Notes: generated by a model not told the origin, from the sequence alone. DNA of 64,000 nt from Fen-1364 sp049515135 (GCA_049515135.1 JBEKUJ010000003.1:248001-312000); one strand, 5' to 3'. Shown: positions 17,551 through 26,956, counted from the stretch's first letter. Numbers and translations are program-made.

Positions 17551-18582
17551 TCAGGCCGACATGATGATGTTGCGGCCCGCCTGCTTGGCCTGATACATCG
17601 CCCGGTCGGTGCGCTCTATCCAGGCTTCCTGCGGCTCCCCCCGACGATAGCAGGAAACCCCGATGGAAACCGTGACGTGGAAGTTATCCCCGTTGCACGT
17701 GAACGCGGCCTCTTCCATGTCGCGACGGAACCTTTCGCTGATCCCGAGCGCCTGGCCCTCAGTCGAGTTGGAGAGAATGATGAAGAACTCCTCCCCGCCG
17801 TAGCGCCCGGCATAGTCGTACTTGCGCAGGCCGCGGGAAAGGCGCGCGCCGATTTCACGGATGACCGCGTCCCCGCACTGGTGGCCGTGGTTGTCGTTTA
17901 CCCCCTTGAACCTGTCGATGTCAACCATGAGGCCGGCCAGCGGCGTCTCAAGCCGAAGGCACCGCTCAATTTCAATGGCCAGCCTGGTGAACAGGCTCCT
18001 GCGGTTGAGAAGACCCGACAGGCTGTCAAAAGCCGCTATCTGTTCCAGCTCCTTGTTGGCCTTCTCCAGCTCCCCGTTGAGCCTTCGGATCTTGTCAAAG
18101 GCATCCTTGAGGCTCTGGTTCTGGTCAAGAACAAGGGAGGACAGCCTTTCCTCCTCAGCCACTGCTATTCTATAGAACTCTCTTTCCTTGAGGAGGGTGG
18201 TCTGGCACTGCCATCTTGTCCGGGCCGCCCGGGTGCGCGCGCGAAGCTCGTTCTCATCAAAGGGTTTGCGGATGAAGTCATCCGAGCCCGACTCGAAGGA
18301 GGCGGCCATGTCTGCACCGTTTTCGAGGCGGGAGAGAAGGATGAGCTGCAAGGGGGAATTGGGGATGAGGCCGCGGATTGTCCTGGTGAGGCTGAGGACG
18401 TCGCCATCTGACATCCCGGCGGCCAGGAACAGGATTTGGATCTCCTTCTCCGAAATCATCTGGATGGCTTCCGCGGCCGTGGAAGCGCGCAGGAGGATAT
18501 ATCCATCGTCTCGAAGAGCCCGGTCGATCTGGGCGATATCTTCAGGGTCATTGTCCACGATGAGCACGTTCGTGGCGGGCAT
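17551..18582 (-). CDS. Diguanylate cyclase with degenerate receiver domain
   Basis: A 343-residue protein from the ATG at 18582; a TTG eight codons upstream has no better ribosome site. The N-terminal receiver-like domain keeps the acidic pair (IVDNDPED) and the lysine (RKPFD), but the segment that should hold the phospho-aspartate reads ILFLAAGMSDG and has none at the expected place. A coiled linker (about 130-175) precedes a GGDEF domain with an active GGEEF motif (GRYGGEEFF) and an RKYD I-site exactly five residues upstream, so product inhibition by c-di-GMP is expected. The output, c-di-GMP, would meet the HD-GYP phosphodiesterase at 52.4 kb. Confidence 0.9.
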   Translation of the reverse strand: MPATNVLIVDNDPEDIAQIDRALRDDGYILLRASTAAEAIQMISEKEIQILFLAAGMSDGDVLSLTRTIRGLIPNSPLQLILLSRLENGADMAASFESGSDDFIRKPFDENELRARTRAARTRWQCQTTLLKEREFYRIAVAEEERLSSLVLDQNQSLKDAFDKIRRLNGELEKANKELEQIAAFDSLSGLLNRRSLFTRLAIEIERCLRLETPLAGLMVDIDRFKGVNDNHGHQCGDAVIREIGARLSRGLRKYDYAGRYGGEEFFIILSNSTEGQALGISERFRRDMEEAAFTCNGDNFHVTVSIGVSCYRRGEPQEAWIERTDRAMYQAKQAGRNIIMSA

Positions 18583-18648
18583 ATGGTTCAAGGTAGAGTA
18601 CGGCAAAAGGCCGTGACGGTCAATCTTCTGGCGATCTTTGTTCCGTCT

Positions 18649-19974
18649 TTAGCCGATCCCGAAAAGGCGAAGGGCGTCCTCCAGGAGGCCGATGGCAAGA
18701 CCCAGAGCGCAGCCACTGAGGCCTGCCCACCTCATGATGCCCCGGCGCGCGGGGTTGGCCACCTGCGGTCCTGATTCCGCTGCGATCCGTGCGCACGCCT
18801 CGATGAGGAAGGCGTCGATCTTCTCTTTTCGTCTCGCGTCTGTCAGCAGGACCCTGCCCAATTGCCGAGCGGCATCATCACGGAGAAAACCGGCTGCGGT
18901 GCGGGAAACCCAGGATGCCAGAGAGGCTGCGGTCTCAGGCCGCGAAAGCCACGACAGGACGAGGTTGGCCAGGGAATCGGAGATCTCATTGTCGCTCAGA
19001 CCGGCCTGCTTGCGCAGGAACCCGCCCAGGGTTTGTCCGCCCTCTGTGAGGAACGCCTCAAGGGCTCGGTAGATCCCTTCTCCCGCCGCCGGCTCTCCGA
19101 GCCCTTCCAGGTATCTGTCAGCGATCTCGGCAATCAGCTGCGCGGCATCCCTCCTCGAATCCCGGCTGTCGCGCCAGTCTTTGATGGCCAGGAGGATCCT
19201 GTCCCGCATGGCGCGCTGCTGGAGAGGATCACGAATGATACGTTCGAGGGCTTGAAGGGTTTCTTCCAGTATTTCGGGCATCTTCTCATCAATCCGTCTG
19301 TCGAACTGACCGGCGCTGAGGAGGAGCCGCTGCATGACGTTCAGCTTTTCCAGGATTCGCGGGAGAAGCTCCCTTGCCCGCTCAGCCATGGTGTCCCGCA
19401 TTTCCCTGGATTCCATCCACTGGATAATTTGTTCAATCACCACAGGGAGAAACTCCGCCAGCGGGCCGGAAAAATCCTTCAGGAAGTCATCGGAGACCAG
19501 CGCGCCAGAGCGTTCGGAAACGGCAGCTCCTGCGGCTTGCGAGATAGCCTTTCTGTTTTCCGCCTTTGCAAGCACGGGAAGGAGTCGTTCGACAAAAAAC
19601 GGCTTCGCGTTGATCCTGGAAAGCAGGTCCGAGACAGGCAGCGCGCACACTGACGACACGGCCCCGGACATGGCCAGTCTCACCTCGTGGAGGAATCGCG
19701 GCGTCGTGATAAGGCCGCGGATGGCTCCTTCAACCACTTTCCGGATGGGGCCGGCAAGCGCATCCGGGCCATCCGGGAGGAAATCCGCCATTGATTTCTC
19801 GAGAAGCCCGGCCGTGAGTCGCGGCATAACCTTGGTGACTATTCCCCGCAGACCCATGCTCACCCTATGCAGGGAAAGCCGCGCCGCGAAGCGGCCCGCC
19901 GCAAACCCGAGGAGAGCGCCGAAAACCGGGGGAATGACCCAGAAGAGCGCAGGGGGCAGCGACACCTGGCTCAC
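18649..19974 (-). CDS. DUF445-like membrane protein
   Basis: A 441-residue protein starting at GTG (19974), chosen because it overlaps the stop of the upstream SH3 gene in a GTGA. A longer frame upstream merely overlaps that gene. It has one N-terminal membrane helix (LPPALFWVIPPVFGALLGFAAG) and one near the C-terminus (LSGCALGLAIGLL), with about 350 mostly helical residues between them. The pattern of charged helices (MPEILEETLQALERIIRD, AGFLRDDAARQLG) is like DUF445 (YjiN/YheB) proteins, whose function is unknown. Co-transcription with an SH3 lipoprotein points to the cell envelope. Confidence 0.72.
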   Translation of the reverse strand: MSQVSLPPALFWVIPPVFGALLGFAAGRFAARLSLHRVSMGLRGIVTKVMPRLTAGLLEKSMADFLPDGPDALAGPIRKVVEGAIRGLITTPRFLHEVRLAMSGAVSSVCALPVSDLLSRINAKPFFVERLLPVLAKAENRKAISQAAGAAVSERSGALVSDDFLKDFSGPLAEFLPVVIEQIIQWMESREMRDTMAERARELLPRILEKLNVMQRLLLSAGQFDRRIDEKMPEILEETLQALERIIRDPLQQRAMRDRILLAIKDWRDSRDSRRDAAQLIAEIADRYLEGLGEPAAGEGIYRALEAFLTEGGQTLGGFLRKQAGLSDNEISDSLANLVLSWLSRPETAASLASWVSRTAAGFLRDDAARQLGRVLLTDARRKEKIDAFLIEACARIAAESGPQVANPARRGIMRWAGLSGCALGLAIGLLEDALRLFGIG

Positions 19975-20387
19975 TTCAGCGAGGCGGCGAACGCGTCGGC
20001 CTTGGTCCTGCTGTCGAATGTGGAGATGTACGAGCCGAAGACCCAGCCCTTGAGCCCCTCGTAGTTCACCCGATACCAGAAGGACGTCTCGTTTTCCACC
20101 GTGTCCTCCTTGTCGGATTTGCTGATGACCTCGACTACCGCGCTCATGCGGATGTGCGCGAGCACCGTGGCCTGACCGGAGGGCTGATCGCGAACCCGCA
20201 GCAGCGGCGACTTCACGACAGCCCACGTGGAGCGGATGCTCAGAACGGGCGTGGGCGGAAGGCTGACCCTTTCCGCGCCCGAGGACCTGGTGCAGGAAGA
20301 GACCGCCATGGTCAGCGCTGCCAGCGTCATGAACCCGAGAATGCGCCAGACAGCACGCGGGTACGCGTTCGGCGGGTACGCCGTCAC
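19971..20387 (-). CDS. SH3-domain lipoprotein
   Basis: From the GTG at 20387, preceded by AGAGGG, the protein has 138 residues. Its signal sequence has a positively charged start, hydrophobic core FMTLAALTMAVSS and lipobox ending in Cys (AVSSC). The mature part is a bacterial SH3 domain (LLRVRDQPSGQATVLAHIRMSAVVEVI, then WYRVNYEGLKGWVFGSYI). Such domains bind peptidoglycan or other envelope proteins. It overlaps the DUF445 gene by 4 bp and is divergent from an outer-membrane-like gene. A longer start (20450) is possible but would overlap the divergent gene start. Confidence 0.8.
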   Translation of the reverse strand: MTAYPPNAYPRAVWRILGFMTLAALTMAVSSCTRSSGAERVSLPPTPVLSIRSTWAVVKSPLLRVRDQPSGQATVLAHIRMSAVVEVISKSDKEDTVENETSFWYRVNYEGLKGWVFGSYISTFDSRTKADAFAASLK

Positions 20388-20413
20388 AATTGATTTTCCC
20401 TCTGCTGAGGACC

Positions 20414-20419
20414 TATATT
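20414..20419 (+). promoter_or_regulatory. possible -10 element before the outer-membrane protein gene
   Basis: TATATT (20414-20419) lies 18 bp after TTGATT (20390-20395). The ATG at 20429 would be almost leaderless on such a transcript, which supports use of the TTG at 20462 instead. Confidence 0.35.
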
Positions 20420-20428
20420 CTCTGAAGG

Positions 20429-21013
20429 ATGGGAGGTCATTCCCTTTCACGAGGAGCAGTATTGATCATTTTTCTGGCATGGACAACAGGGCCGATTTCG
20501 GCCCTTTCGCTGGGGATGAACGGAGGCGCCACTTTTCAGATTGCAAGCGGACAGGGCTTCGGCCCCAAGGAGCAGGGCGGCGGGGGCGCTGACCTGTATT
20601 TTCTGGTTCCTGTAGTCCCGTGGCTGCGCATCGGAACCTCGCTCCGGCTCTATGAAACGCTGCCGTCAGACACCACGGGGGGCTTTGTCTACCGCGGATA
20701 CGGCACGGGCGGCCTGGGCGTATTCCTTGAGGCTGAAGGCTCTGTCGGCGCATGGGCGCCGGTCGGGACCTTCGAGGCCGGCGGACAGATCGGCGCTAAT
20801 GCAGACTGGGCGGCCTACCAGTACACGAGCCTTTTCTTCTTTTATCCGGAGGTCATGGTCGAGGGCTTCCTTGGCCTGCGGTTCGCCGGACTCCCCGCTC
20901 TCCAGGTGAGACTATCCTTGCCCGTCAGTGCTCAATTCAGACGCGATCTGGACTATTCTTTTTCCGCTGCCATCGGCTTGGGCGCCAACTACACGTTCGG
21001 CGGAGGCCGATGA
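20429..21013 (+). CDS. Putative outer-membrane beta-barrel protein
   Basis: A 194-residue protein with a signal peptide (hydrophobic IIFLAWTTGPISALS) and a mature part of alternating glycine-rich amphipathic strands, ending LGANYTFGGGR, the usual aromatic-rich look of small outer-membrane barrels. Two starts are possible: ATG at 20429, or TTG at 20462, which has a strong GAGGAG five bases upstream. No family could be named. It overlaps the caspase-like lipoprotein gene by 4 bp (ATGA), so the two are co-translated. Confidence 0.68.
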   Translation: MGGHSLSRGAVLIIFLAWTTGPISALSLGMNGGATFQIASGQGFGPKEQGGGGADLYFLVPVVPWLRIGTSLRLYETLPSDTTGGFVYRGYGTGGLGVFLEAEGSVGAWAPVGTFEAGGQIGANADWAAYQYTSLFFFYPEVMVEGFLGLRFAGLPALQVRLSLPVSAQFRRDLDYSFSAAIGLGANYTFGGGR

Positions 21014-22035
21014 AGAAAGTCTTCCCATGGCTGGTCGCCCTCGGCGCCTCCCTGCTGGCCTCCTGTTCGCTCACCCTGTTCGATTATTCGAACGTGACCT
21101 CGAAACACTACGCGTTAGTGTACGGTGTGACGGTCTACACGTCTTTGTATGGCGCGGGCTTTTATCCGAACCTGAACTTCCCGGATGCTGACGCGCGGGG
21201 CGTGGCTGCAATGCTTCGCGCCGAAGGGTATTTTGTGGTCCTGCGCTACGTCGACAGCTCGGGCAACGAGTATCTGAGCACGTCCTCCGCCTCAACAGTC
21301 CTGACCGGCAATGTCATGGTGGACAAAACAGGAACCTCCGGGCCGTGCAAGGCGAACATCTCGGCGGATATTCAAGCCTATTTTCAGAATGTCGTTGGGC
21401 CGAACGATGTCTTTATCTTCTATTTCTCCGGCCACGGCATGCAGGTCACGTCATCTCCGCCGGTCGAGTATTTTGTGCCGGAAGGCGCGGTACAGTACCT
21501 CAACAGCCAGTGGGTCGGCGTCCCCTCACTTTCTGTGGCCGACTACGAGCTGGGGAGCATGATCGGCACTCTTTCGACGAAACGTCGCGTCGTTATCCTT
21601 GACACCTGCAACTCCGGGGGGTTCATCGGCAATTCACTTGAGGCTGACTCCATCCCGCCTGCCTCACTGGGGTCTGCAGGAGGAGTTTCCATTCCGACCC
21701 TTCTGGCGGCCCTCGCCAACTATCTCAATTTCTCTTCCAACGCGTCAGGGCTCTCCCCGTACGGGGACGGCATGGTCCTCTCCGCCGCGGGCCGGGACGA
21801 GTCCTGCTATGAGGCGTCCAGCCCGTACAACCACGGCATCATGACCTATTTTCTGCTCCAGGCGCCGCAGTCGGGGGACCTGAACCATGATGGCCACGTG
21901 ACCGTGGCAGAGGCATTCTCCCTGGCCAAGGCAGGAGTGGACACGGACTGGAACGGAAATTCCGCCGTGCAGACCGCGGGTGAGACATTCGAGCCGCGGA
22001 TCTCCGGCGGGCCGATAGACTTCGTCCTGTGGTAG
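21010..22035 (+). CDS. Caspase-family (C14) lipoprotein
   Basis: A 341-residue protein with a lipoprotein signal (MKKVFPWLVALGASLLASC, lipobox LLASC). The mature part is a caspase/metacaspase fold: first strand ALVYGVTVY, then DADARGVAAMLRAEGYFVV, the catalytic histidine in FIFYFSGHGMQ, and the catalytic cysteine in VVILDTCNSGG. A calcium-loop-like segment DLNHDGHVTVAEAF lies near the C-terminus. Bacterial members cleave after basic or acidic residues; the substrate here is unknown. Lipid anchoring means it acts outside the cytoplasm. It is translationally coupled to the outer-membrane-like gene before it. Confidence 0.9.
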   Translation: MKKVFPWLVALGASLLASCSLTLFDYSNVTSKHYALVYGVTVYTSLYGAGFYPNLNFPDADARGVAAMLRAEGYFVVLRYVDSSGNEYLSTSSASTVLTGNVMVDKTGTSGPCKANISADIQAYFQNVVGPNDVFIFYFSGHGMQVTSSPPVEYFVPEGAVQYLNSQWVGVPSLSVADYELGSMIGTLSTKRRVVILDTCNSGGFIGNSLEADSIPPASLGSAGGVSIPTLLAALANYLNFSSNASGLSPYGDGMVLSAAGRDESCYEASSPYNHGIMTYFLLQAPQSGDLNHDGHVTVAEAFSLAKAGVDTDWNGNSAVQTAGETFEPRISGGPIDFVLW

Positions 22036-22071
22036 GCGCCACAAGCTGCCCGGCCGTCCTGCCGCGCGCGC

Positions 22072-24063
22072 TCAGGTAGGCGACATCTCCTTGATCTTTC
22101 TGATCTCGTCCCGGACAACGGCCGCCCGCTCGAACTCGAGGTTCTTTGCGAGCTCGAACATCTCTTCCTCCAGGGCCCGGATGAGAGCTTTCTTCTCCTT
22201 CGGGACAAGGACATTGTAGCTGCGGCTAAGCACGTCGATCGTAAGCTCCTCCGTGCGCCGCTTTTCCTCCCGCCTGCGGACAAGGATGTCCTGGATGGCC
22301 TTGGAGATCGACTTCGGCGTGATCCCGTTCTCCGTGTTGTAACGCTCCTGGATGATGCGGCGTCGTCTGGTCTCTTCAATTGCCAGCCGCATGGCCTCCG
22401 AGGTCCGGTCCGCGTACATGATCACCCGGCCGTTGACGTTGCGCGCTGCCCGGCCGATGGTCTGGATCAGCGAGGTGGCGGATCTCAGGAACCCTATCTT
22501 GTCCGCGTCCAGTATTGCTATCAGCGAGACCTCGGGCAGGTCCAGGCCCTCCCGCAGGAGGTTGATCCCGACCAGCACGTCGAAGGCTCCCGATCGAAGG
22601 TCTCTCAATATCTCGACGCGCTCAATGGTCTCGATCTCAGAATGCAGATACCGGACCTTCAGCCCCAGCTCGCTCAGGTAGTCGGTGAGGTCCTCTGCCA
22701 TCCTCTTGGTAAGGGTTGTCACGAGGGTGCGCTCCCCCTGCTTCACCTGGGCCTTGATCTCTGCATACAGGTCCTCCATCTGCCCTTCCGTGGAGCGCAC
22801 TTCCACCGTCGGGTCCAGCAGGCCTGTGGGACGAATGACCTGCTCCGCGGTCAATCGGGACTTCGCCGCCTCCTCTTCACCGGGCGTTGCGGAAGCGTAG
22901 ACGACCTTGTCCAGCATGGTTTCGAACTCGTTGTAATGAAGCGGCCTGTTGTCAAGCGCTGAGGGAAGCCGAAACCCGTACTTCACCAGGGAAAGCTTGC
23001 GCGCCCTGTCGCCCTCGAACATCCCCCGGACCTGGGGCAGCGTGACATGGGACTCATCGATGAATGCCAGGAACTTCTGCGGGAAGAAGTCAAGGAGCAC
23101 GGCGGGCCTCTCCCCTTCCTTTCTCCCGCTCAGGTGACGTGAATAGTTCTCAATCCCCGAGCAGTACCCCATCTGCTCCAGCATCTCCAGGTCGTACTCG
23201 GTTCGCGACTTGATGCGTTCCGCCTCCAGCACCTTGCCTTCATCGCAGAACTTGCGGTACCTGACATCGAGCTCGTCGCGGATGAGCCCCAAGGCGTTCT
23301 GCAGCCGCTCCTGCGGCATTACGAAATACTTGGCCGGGTACACCGTGACAAACTCAAGCTCCTCCACGGACGCGCCGGAGAGCGGATCAATCCTGCGTAT
23401 CCGCTCGATATCGTCCCCGAAGAACTCCACGCGCACCGCCTCCTTCGAATACGAAGGGAAGATCTCCAGGACGTCCCCCCGGACGCGAAAGCGGGACCTT
23501 TCGAAAGCGGCATCGTTCCTTTCGTACTGGAGCGAGACCAGGCGCCGCATGATCTCCCGCATGTCCTCCGTGTCGCCCTTTTTCAGCTCGATGCGCATGT
23601 CCCGATAGTCTTCAGGATTGCCTAGACCGTAGATGCAGGAAACCGTTGCAACCACTATGACGTCCCTGCGCTCCATGAGGGAGGTCGTGGCTGACAGCCT
23701 CATTCTCTCGATTTCCTGGTTGATCGATGCATCTTTCTCTATATAAAGGTCCTTGCCCGGCACATAGGCTTCGGGCTGGTAATAATCGTAGTAAGAGACG
23801 AAGTACTCCACCGCGTTGCCGGGAAAGAAGTCAGTGAACTCCCTGTACAACTGTGCGGCGAGCGTCTTGTTGTGCGACAGGACCAGAGTAGGAAGCTGCG
23901 CTTCTTCGATGATCTTGGCCATCGTGTACGTCTTGCCGGAGCCGGTGACGCCTTTGAGTGTCTGGAACCGATGGCCCGCCTTGATTCCGGCAGCGAGGGT
24001 GGCGATGGCCTTGTCCTGGTCTCCGGCCGGGGCGAAGGGGGAAACTACTCGGAGCTGAGGCAT
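22072..24063 (-). CDS. uvrB: Excinuclease ABC subunit B
   Basis: A 663-residue UvrB of normal length. Walker A is KGVTGSGKTYTMAKI; the damage-probing beta-hairpin is YFVSYYDYYQPEAYVP; later come DESHVTLPQ, the helicase segment VGINLLREGLDLPEVSLIAILDADKIGFLRS, TIGRAARN, and a C-terminal UVR domain (LEEEMFELAKNLEFERAAVVRDEI) that binds UvrC. It loads on damaged DNA with UvrA and recruits UvrC for nucleotide excision repair. It lies 10 bp after htrA at the end of the minus-strand run. Confidence 0.98.
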   Translation of the reverse strand: MPQLRVVSPFAPAGDQDKAIATLAAGIKAGHRFQTLKGVTGSGKTYTMAKIIEEAQLPTLVLSHNKTLAAQLYREFTDFFPGNAVEYFVSYYDYYQPEAYVPGKDLYIEKDASINQEIERMRLSATTSLMERRDVIVVATVSCIYGLGNPEDYRDMRIELKKGDTEDMREIMRRLVSLQYERNDAAFERSRFRVRGDVLEIFPSYSKEAVRVEFFGDDIERIRRIDPLSGASVEELEFVTVYPAKYFVMPQERLQNALGLIRDELDVRYRKFCDEGKVLEAERIKSRTEYDLEMLEQMGYCSGIENYSRHLSGRKEGERPAVLLDFFPQKFLAFIDESHVTLPQVRGMFEGDRARKLSLVKYGFRLPSALDNRPLHYNEFETMLDKVVYASATPGEEEAAKSRLTAEQVIRPTGLLDPTVEVRSTEGQMEDLYAEIKAQVKQGERTLVTTLTKRMAEDLTDYLSELGLKVRYLHSEIETIERVEILRDLRSGAFDVLVGINLLREGLDLPEVSLIAILDADKIGFLRSATSLIQTIGRAARNVNGRVIMYADRTSEAMRLAIEETRRRRIIQERYNTENGITPKSISKAIQDILVRRREEKRRTEELTIDVLSRSYNVLVPKEKKALIRALEEEMFELAKNLEFERAAVVRDEIRKIKEMSPT

Positions 24064-24073
24064 GACGATCCCG

Positions 24074-25270
24074 CTATTGTCCCGAGGTCGGGGCCTGCAC
24101 CAGCTTGACCCGAATGGCTCTTTCCTGCCCGCTACGGATCACCTTCACCTCCACGATCTCACCGGGCTTGGTGTCTTCCAGCGCATTCAGGTAGTCCGAG
24201 TATGTCTCCACGGAGATGCCGTTGACGGCGGTGATGATGTCGCCGCCGGGGTAGAAAGTGGTCCGTCCGCCGCTTACACCCCTGGTGGTGTCCCCGCCGC
24301 GCAGTCCCGACTGCCGAGCCACGGGGCCTGCCGTGTTTACCATGATCCCTTTGTCCACGGGGAGACGAAAGTAGTTGACGAGAGCCGGGAAAAGCTGGAC
24401 CGGATCGATATCGATCCACCCGCGCCGCACGGTCCCATAGCGGATCAGCTCTTCCGCGACACGGCGCGCCGTGTTCACGGGAACGGCGAAGCCGATTCCT
24501 GCCGAGGCGCCGGAAGGGGACTTGATGGCGGAGTTGATGCCGATGAGCTCGCCATGAGAGTTCAGGAGGGGGCCGCCGGAGTTGCCGGGGTTGATGGCAG
24601 CGTCCGTCTGGATGGTCTCACGGATGAGGTACCCGTCCTCCGTCTGCAGGGGACGTGCAAGCCCTGAAACCACACCACGAGTGAGAGTCCGATCAAGGCC
24701 AAACGGATTGCCGATGGCAAGGACTTTCTGCCCCACCTTCAGGGCGGATGAGTTGCCGAAGGGCACCGTGGTGAGCGTCTTCCCCTTCGGATCGAACTGG
24801 ACCACGGCCAGGTCGTTTTCCGGGTCGGTTCCCGCTATCCTGCCCTCCACCTCGGTTCCGTCCGCCAGCGTTATGCTGATCTTGTCCGCTCCCTTGACCA
24901 CGTGGTAGTTGGTGAGAACATGGCCCTGCTGGTCGATGATCACTCCCGAGCCGGTTCCTTCCTGCGGCATTGCCTCGTAGAACCATGTGTACTGCATGGT
25001 CACCGTCGTGATGTACACCACGGCCTTGTTGGTTCGGTCATAGATCTCGATGTTGTTGAGCTCATCCTCGAGCAGACCGCCGGAACGCTGGGAAGAGCTT
25101 GAGAACTGCACAGGCGTGACCGGCAAGGGAGGCGCGGCCCGGGAGGCGTGGTCGGCATCCCCGAAGTTCGGAAGAATGATGAATGCCGTCACAAGCCCGC
25201 CGATGGCAAGGGCGAGCAGAGCCGACACGACGCAGAAGACCGCCACCTGTCGTCTGCTGTAGAGCTTCAT
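24074..25270 (-). CDS. HtrA/Deg-family periplasmic serine protease
   Basis: A 398-residue protein from the ATG at 25270, which follows GAGAGGGG; an ATG seven codons upstream lacks such a site. A membrane anchor (about 14-34) is followed by a linker and a trypsin-like domain with the triad H123 (LTNYHVV), D153 (ENDLAVV) and S231 (NPGNSGGPL). A single PDZ domain at the C-terminus closes with GEIVEVKVIRSGQERAIRVKL. One PDZ domain and an N-terminal anchor are as in DegS. It degrades or senses misfolded envelope proteins. It stands between comM and uvrB. Confidence 0.95.
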   Translation of the reverse strand: MKLYSRRQVAVFCVVSALLALAIGGLVTAFIILPNFGDADHASRAAPPLPVTPVQFSSSSQRSGGLLEDELNNIEIYDRTNKAVVYITTVTMQYTWFYEAMPQEGTGSGVIIDQQGHVLTNYHVVKGADKISITLADGTEVEGRIAGTDPENDLAVVQFDPKGKTLTTVPFGNSSALKVGQKVLAIGNPFGLDRTLTRGVVSGLARPLQTEDGYLIRETIQTDAAINPGNSGGPLLNSHGELIGINSAIKSPSGASAGIGFAVPVNTARRVAEELIRYGTVRRGWIDIDPVQLFPALVNYFRLPVDKGIMVNTAGPVARQSGLRGGDTTRGVSGGRTTFYPGGDIITAVNGISVETYSDYLNALEDTKPGEIVEVKVIRSGQERAIRVKLVQAPTSGQ

Positions 25271-25354
25271 TTTTTCCCCTCTCAGCCCCATAATACCAGA
25301 ATCGGGGTTGGGCAGGCAACGAGAAGACCGGGCGGGGTCCGAAGCTCTGAAGGA

Positions 25355-26920
25355 TCAGGAACGGGACCGGGTCCAGAAATAGTCCGAGTCCCCGTAGCGC
25401 CTGTGCCGTACGGCTTCCGTCAGGTGGCGCTCCTGGATATCTGCCTGTCCCTCCAGATCGGCAATGGTTCTGGCGATGCGCAGGACGGAGTGGAAGGCGC
25501 GGGAGGAGATTGCGTGCGTGTCCGCCGCCTGTATCAGCCTCTTCGTGCATTCGCGGCTCAAAGGGCAGAACCTGTCCATCTGCCCGGGGGGTATCCTGGC
25601 GTTCGTTGAAAAGGAGAGCCCGGCGTATCGCTCCCTCTGGATCCGGATTGCCTCCGCCACCTCTTCCCGGGCTCTGGACGCTTCAGCGGATTGCGGAGGC
25701 TGACACATCTTTGCAGGGGCAACGGGTGAAAGAGGCACTCGCATGTCGATGCGGTCAAGGAGCGCTCCCCCGACCCTTCTCCAGTACCTCTGGATCTCGA
25801 TGTCGGTGCAGCGACAGGCATGGCTGTCCCTGCCCATGTTCCCGCATGGGCAGGGGTTGAACGCAAGGACAAGCTGGCAATCCGCCGGATACCGCGCCGA
25901 AGTGCTGGCCCTGGCGATTGAAATCCATCCGTCCTCGATTGGCTCCCGCAGGCTCTGCAGGAGACTCATGCCGAACTCCGGCGCCTCGTCCAGAAAGAGC
26001 ACGCCATGGTGCGCCAGGGACACCTCCCCCGGCCTGAGGAACCTGCCCCCTCCCACGATGCCTTCACTGGATGCGCCATGGTGCGGCGCGCGGAACGGCG
26101 GCCACGTGATCAGTCCAGTTCCCGGGGGCAGCACCCCGGCGACGGAATGGATGCGCGTCACTGCGAGCGCCTCTTCCCGGGTGAGCCGGGGGAAAAGCCA
26201 GGGCAAAAGGCGGGCGCCCATCGTTTTTCCGCTCCCCGGCGGACCGAACAGAAGGAGATGATGTCTGCCCGCTGCCGCGACCTGCAGGGCGCGCTTGAGG
26301 TTGTCATGCCCTCTGATGTCCGCAAGGGTCCCCTGCAGCGCCTGGTCTGCGATTGATCCCGAATCCTCCCGGCATGACAGAGCATCCGGTGGTGGTTCCT
26401 CCCTGTTTCCTCCCGGGCCGAAGGCGATGGCCGCTTCTCTGAGCGAGCCGATTCCTTTCACGCGCCCTTTCCCGAGCGCGCGCGCTTCCCGCAGGTTCTC
26501 CGTTGGCACGAGAAATGTCGAGATCCCCGCCTCCAGTCCCGTGCCCACGGCGGAAAGAACGCCGTTCACCGGCCGGACGCCCCCGCCGAGCTTCAGCTCC
26601 CCAAGCACCATGGTTGCTGCCATGCCGTCCCGGATGAGCTGACCGGAAGCCGCAAGGATGCCCAGGGCGATGGGAAGGTCGAATGATGCGCCCTCTTTCC
26701 TCACTCCGGCTGGGGCAAGCGAGATGAGGATCCGGTCGGCGGGAAACGTGAAACCGCTGTTGCGGATTGCCACCCGCACCCTTTCCTTTGATTCCCTGAC
26801 CGCCCCATCCGGCAGTCCGACGATGTCGACGCCGGGAAGGCCTCTTCTGATATCCACTTCCACGGAGACAAGCTCCCCTTCAAGTCCGATGGGAGCATAG
26901 CTGGAGACTATGGCTAGCAT
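25355..26920 (-). CDS. comM: YifB/ComM-family Mg-chelatase-like AAA+ ATPase
   Basis: A 521-residue protein with the Lon-protease-like N-terminal domain (VEVDIRRGLPGVDIVGLPDGAVRESKERV) and an AAA+ domain: Walker A LLFGPPGSGKTMGARLLP and LFLDEAPEF as Walker B. A zinc-like CPCGNMGRDSHACRC and a C-terminal region FHSVLRIARTIADLE follow. ComM is known as a hexameric helicase that aids branch migration during natural transformation in Vibrio and Haemophilus; in most other bacteria its role is open. GGGAGGC precedes the ATG. It follows rnhA by 36 bp. Confidence 0.94.
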   Translation of the reverse strand: MLAIVSSYAPIGLEGELVSVEVDIRRGLPGVDIVGLPDGAVRESKERVRVAIRNSGFTFPADRILISLAPAGVRKEGASFDLPIALGILAASGQLIRDGMAATMVLGELKLGGGVRPVNGVLSAVGTGLEAGISTFLVPTENLREARALGKGRVKGIGSLREAAIAFGPGGNREEPPPDALSCREDSGSIADQALQGTLADIRGHDNLKRALQVAAAGRHHLLLFGPPGSGKTMGARLLPWLFPRLTREEALAVTRIHSVAGVLPPGTGLITWPPFRAPHHGASSEGIVGGGRFLRPGEVSLAHHGVLFLDEAPEFGMSLLQSLREPIEDGWISIARASTSARYPADCQLVLAFNPCPCGNMGRDSHACRCTDIEIQRYWRRVGGALLDRIDMRVPLSPVAPAKMCQPPQSAEASRAREEVAEAIRIQRERYAGLSFSTNARIPPGQMDRFCPLSRECTKRLIQAADTHAISSRAFHSVLRIARTIADLEGQADIQERHLTEAVRHRRYGDSDYFWTRSRS

Positions 26921-26956
26921 GATGCCTCCCGCCAGATATCAACGGAGAGTTCTTCT

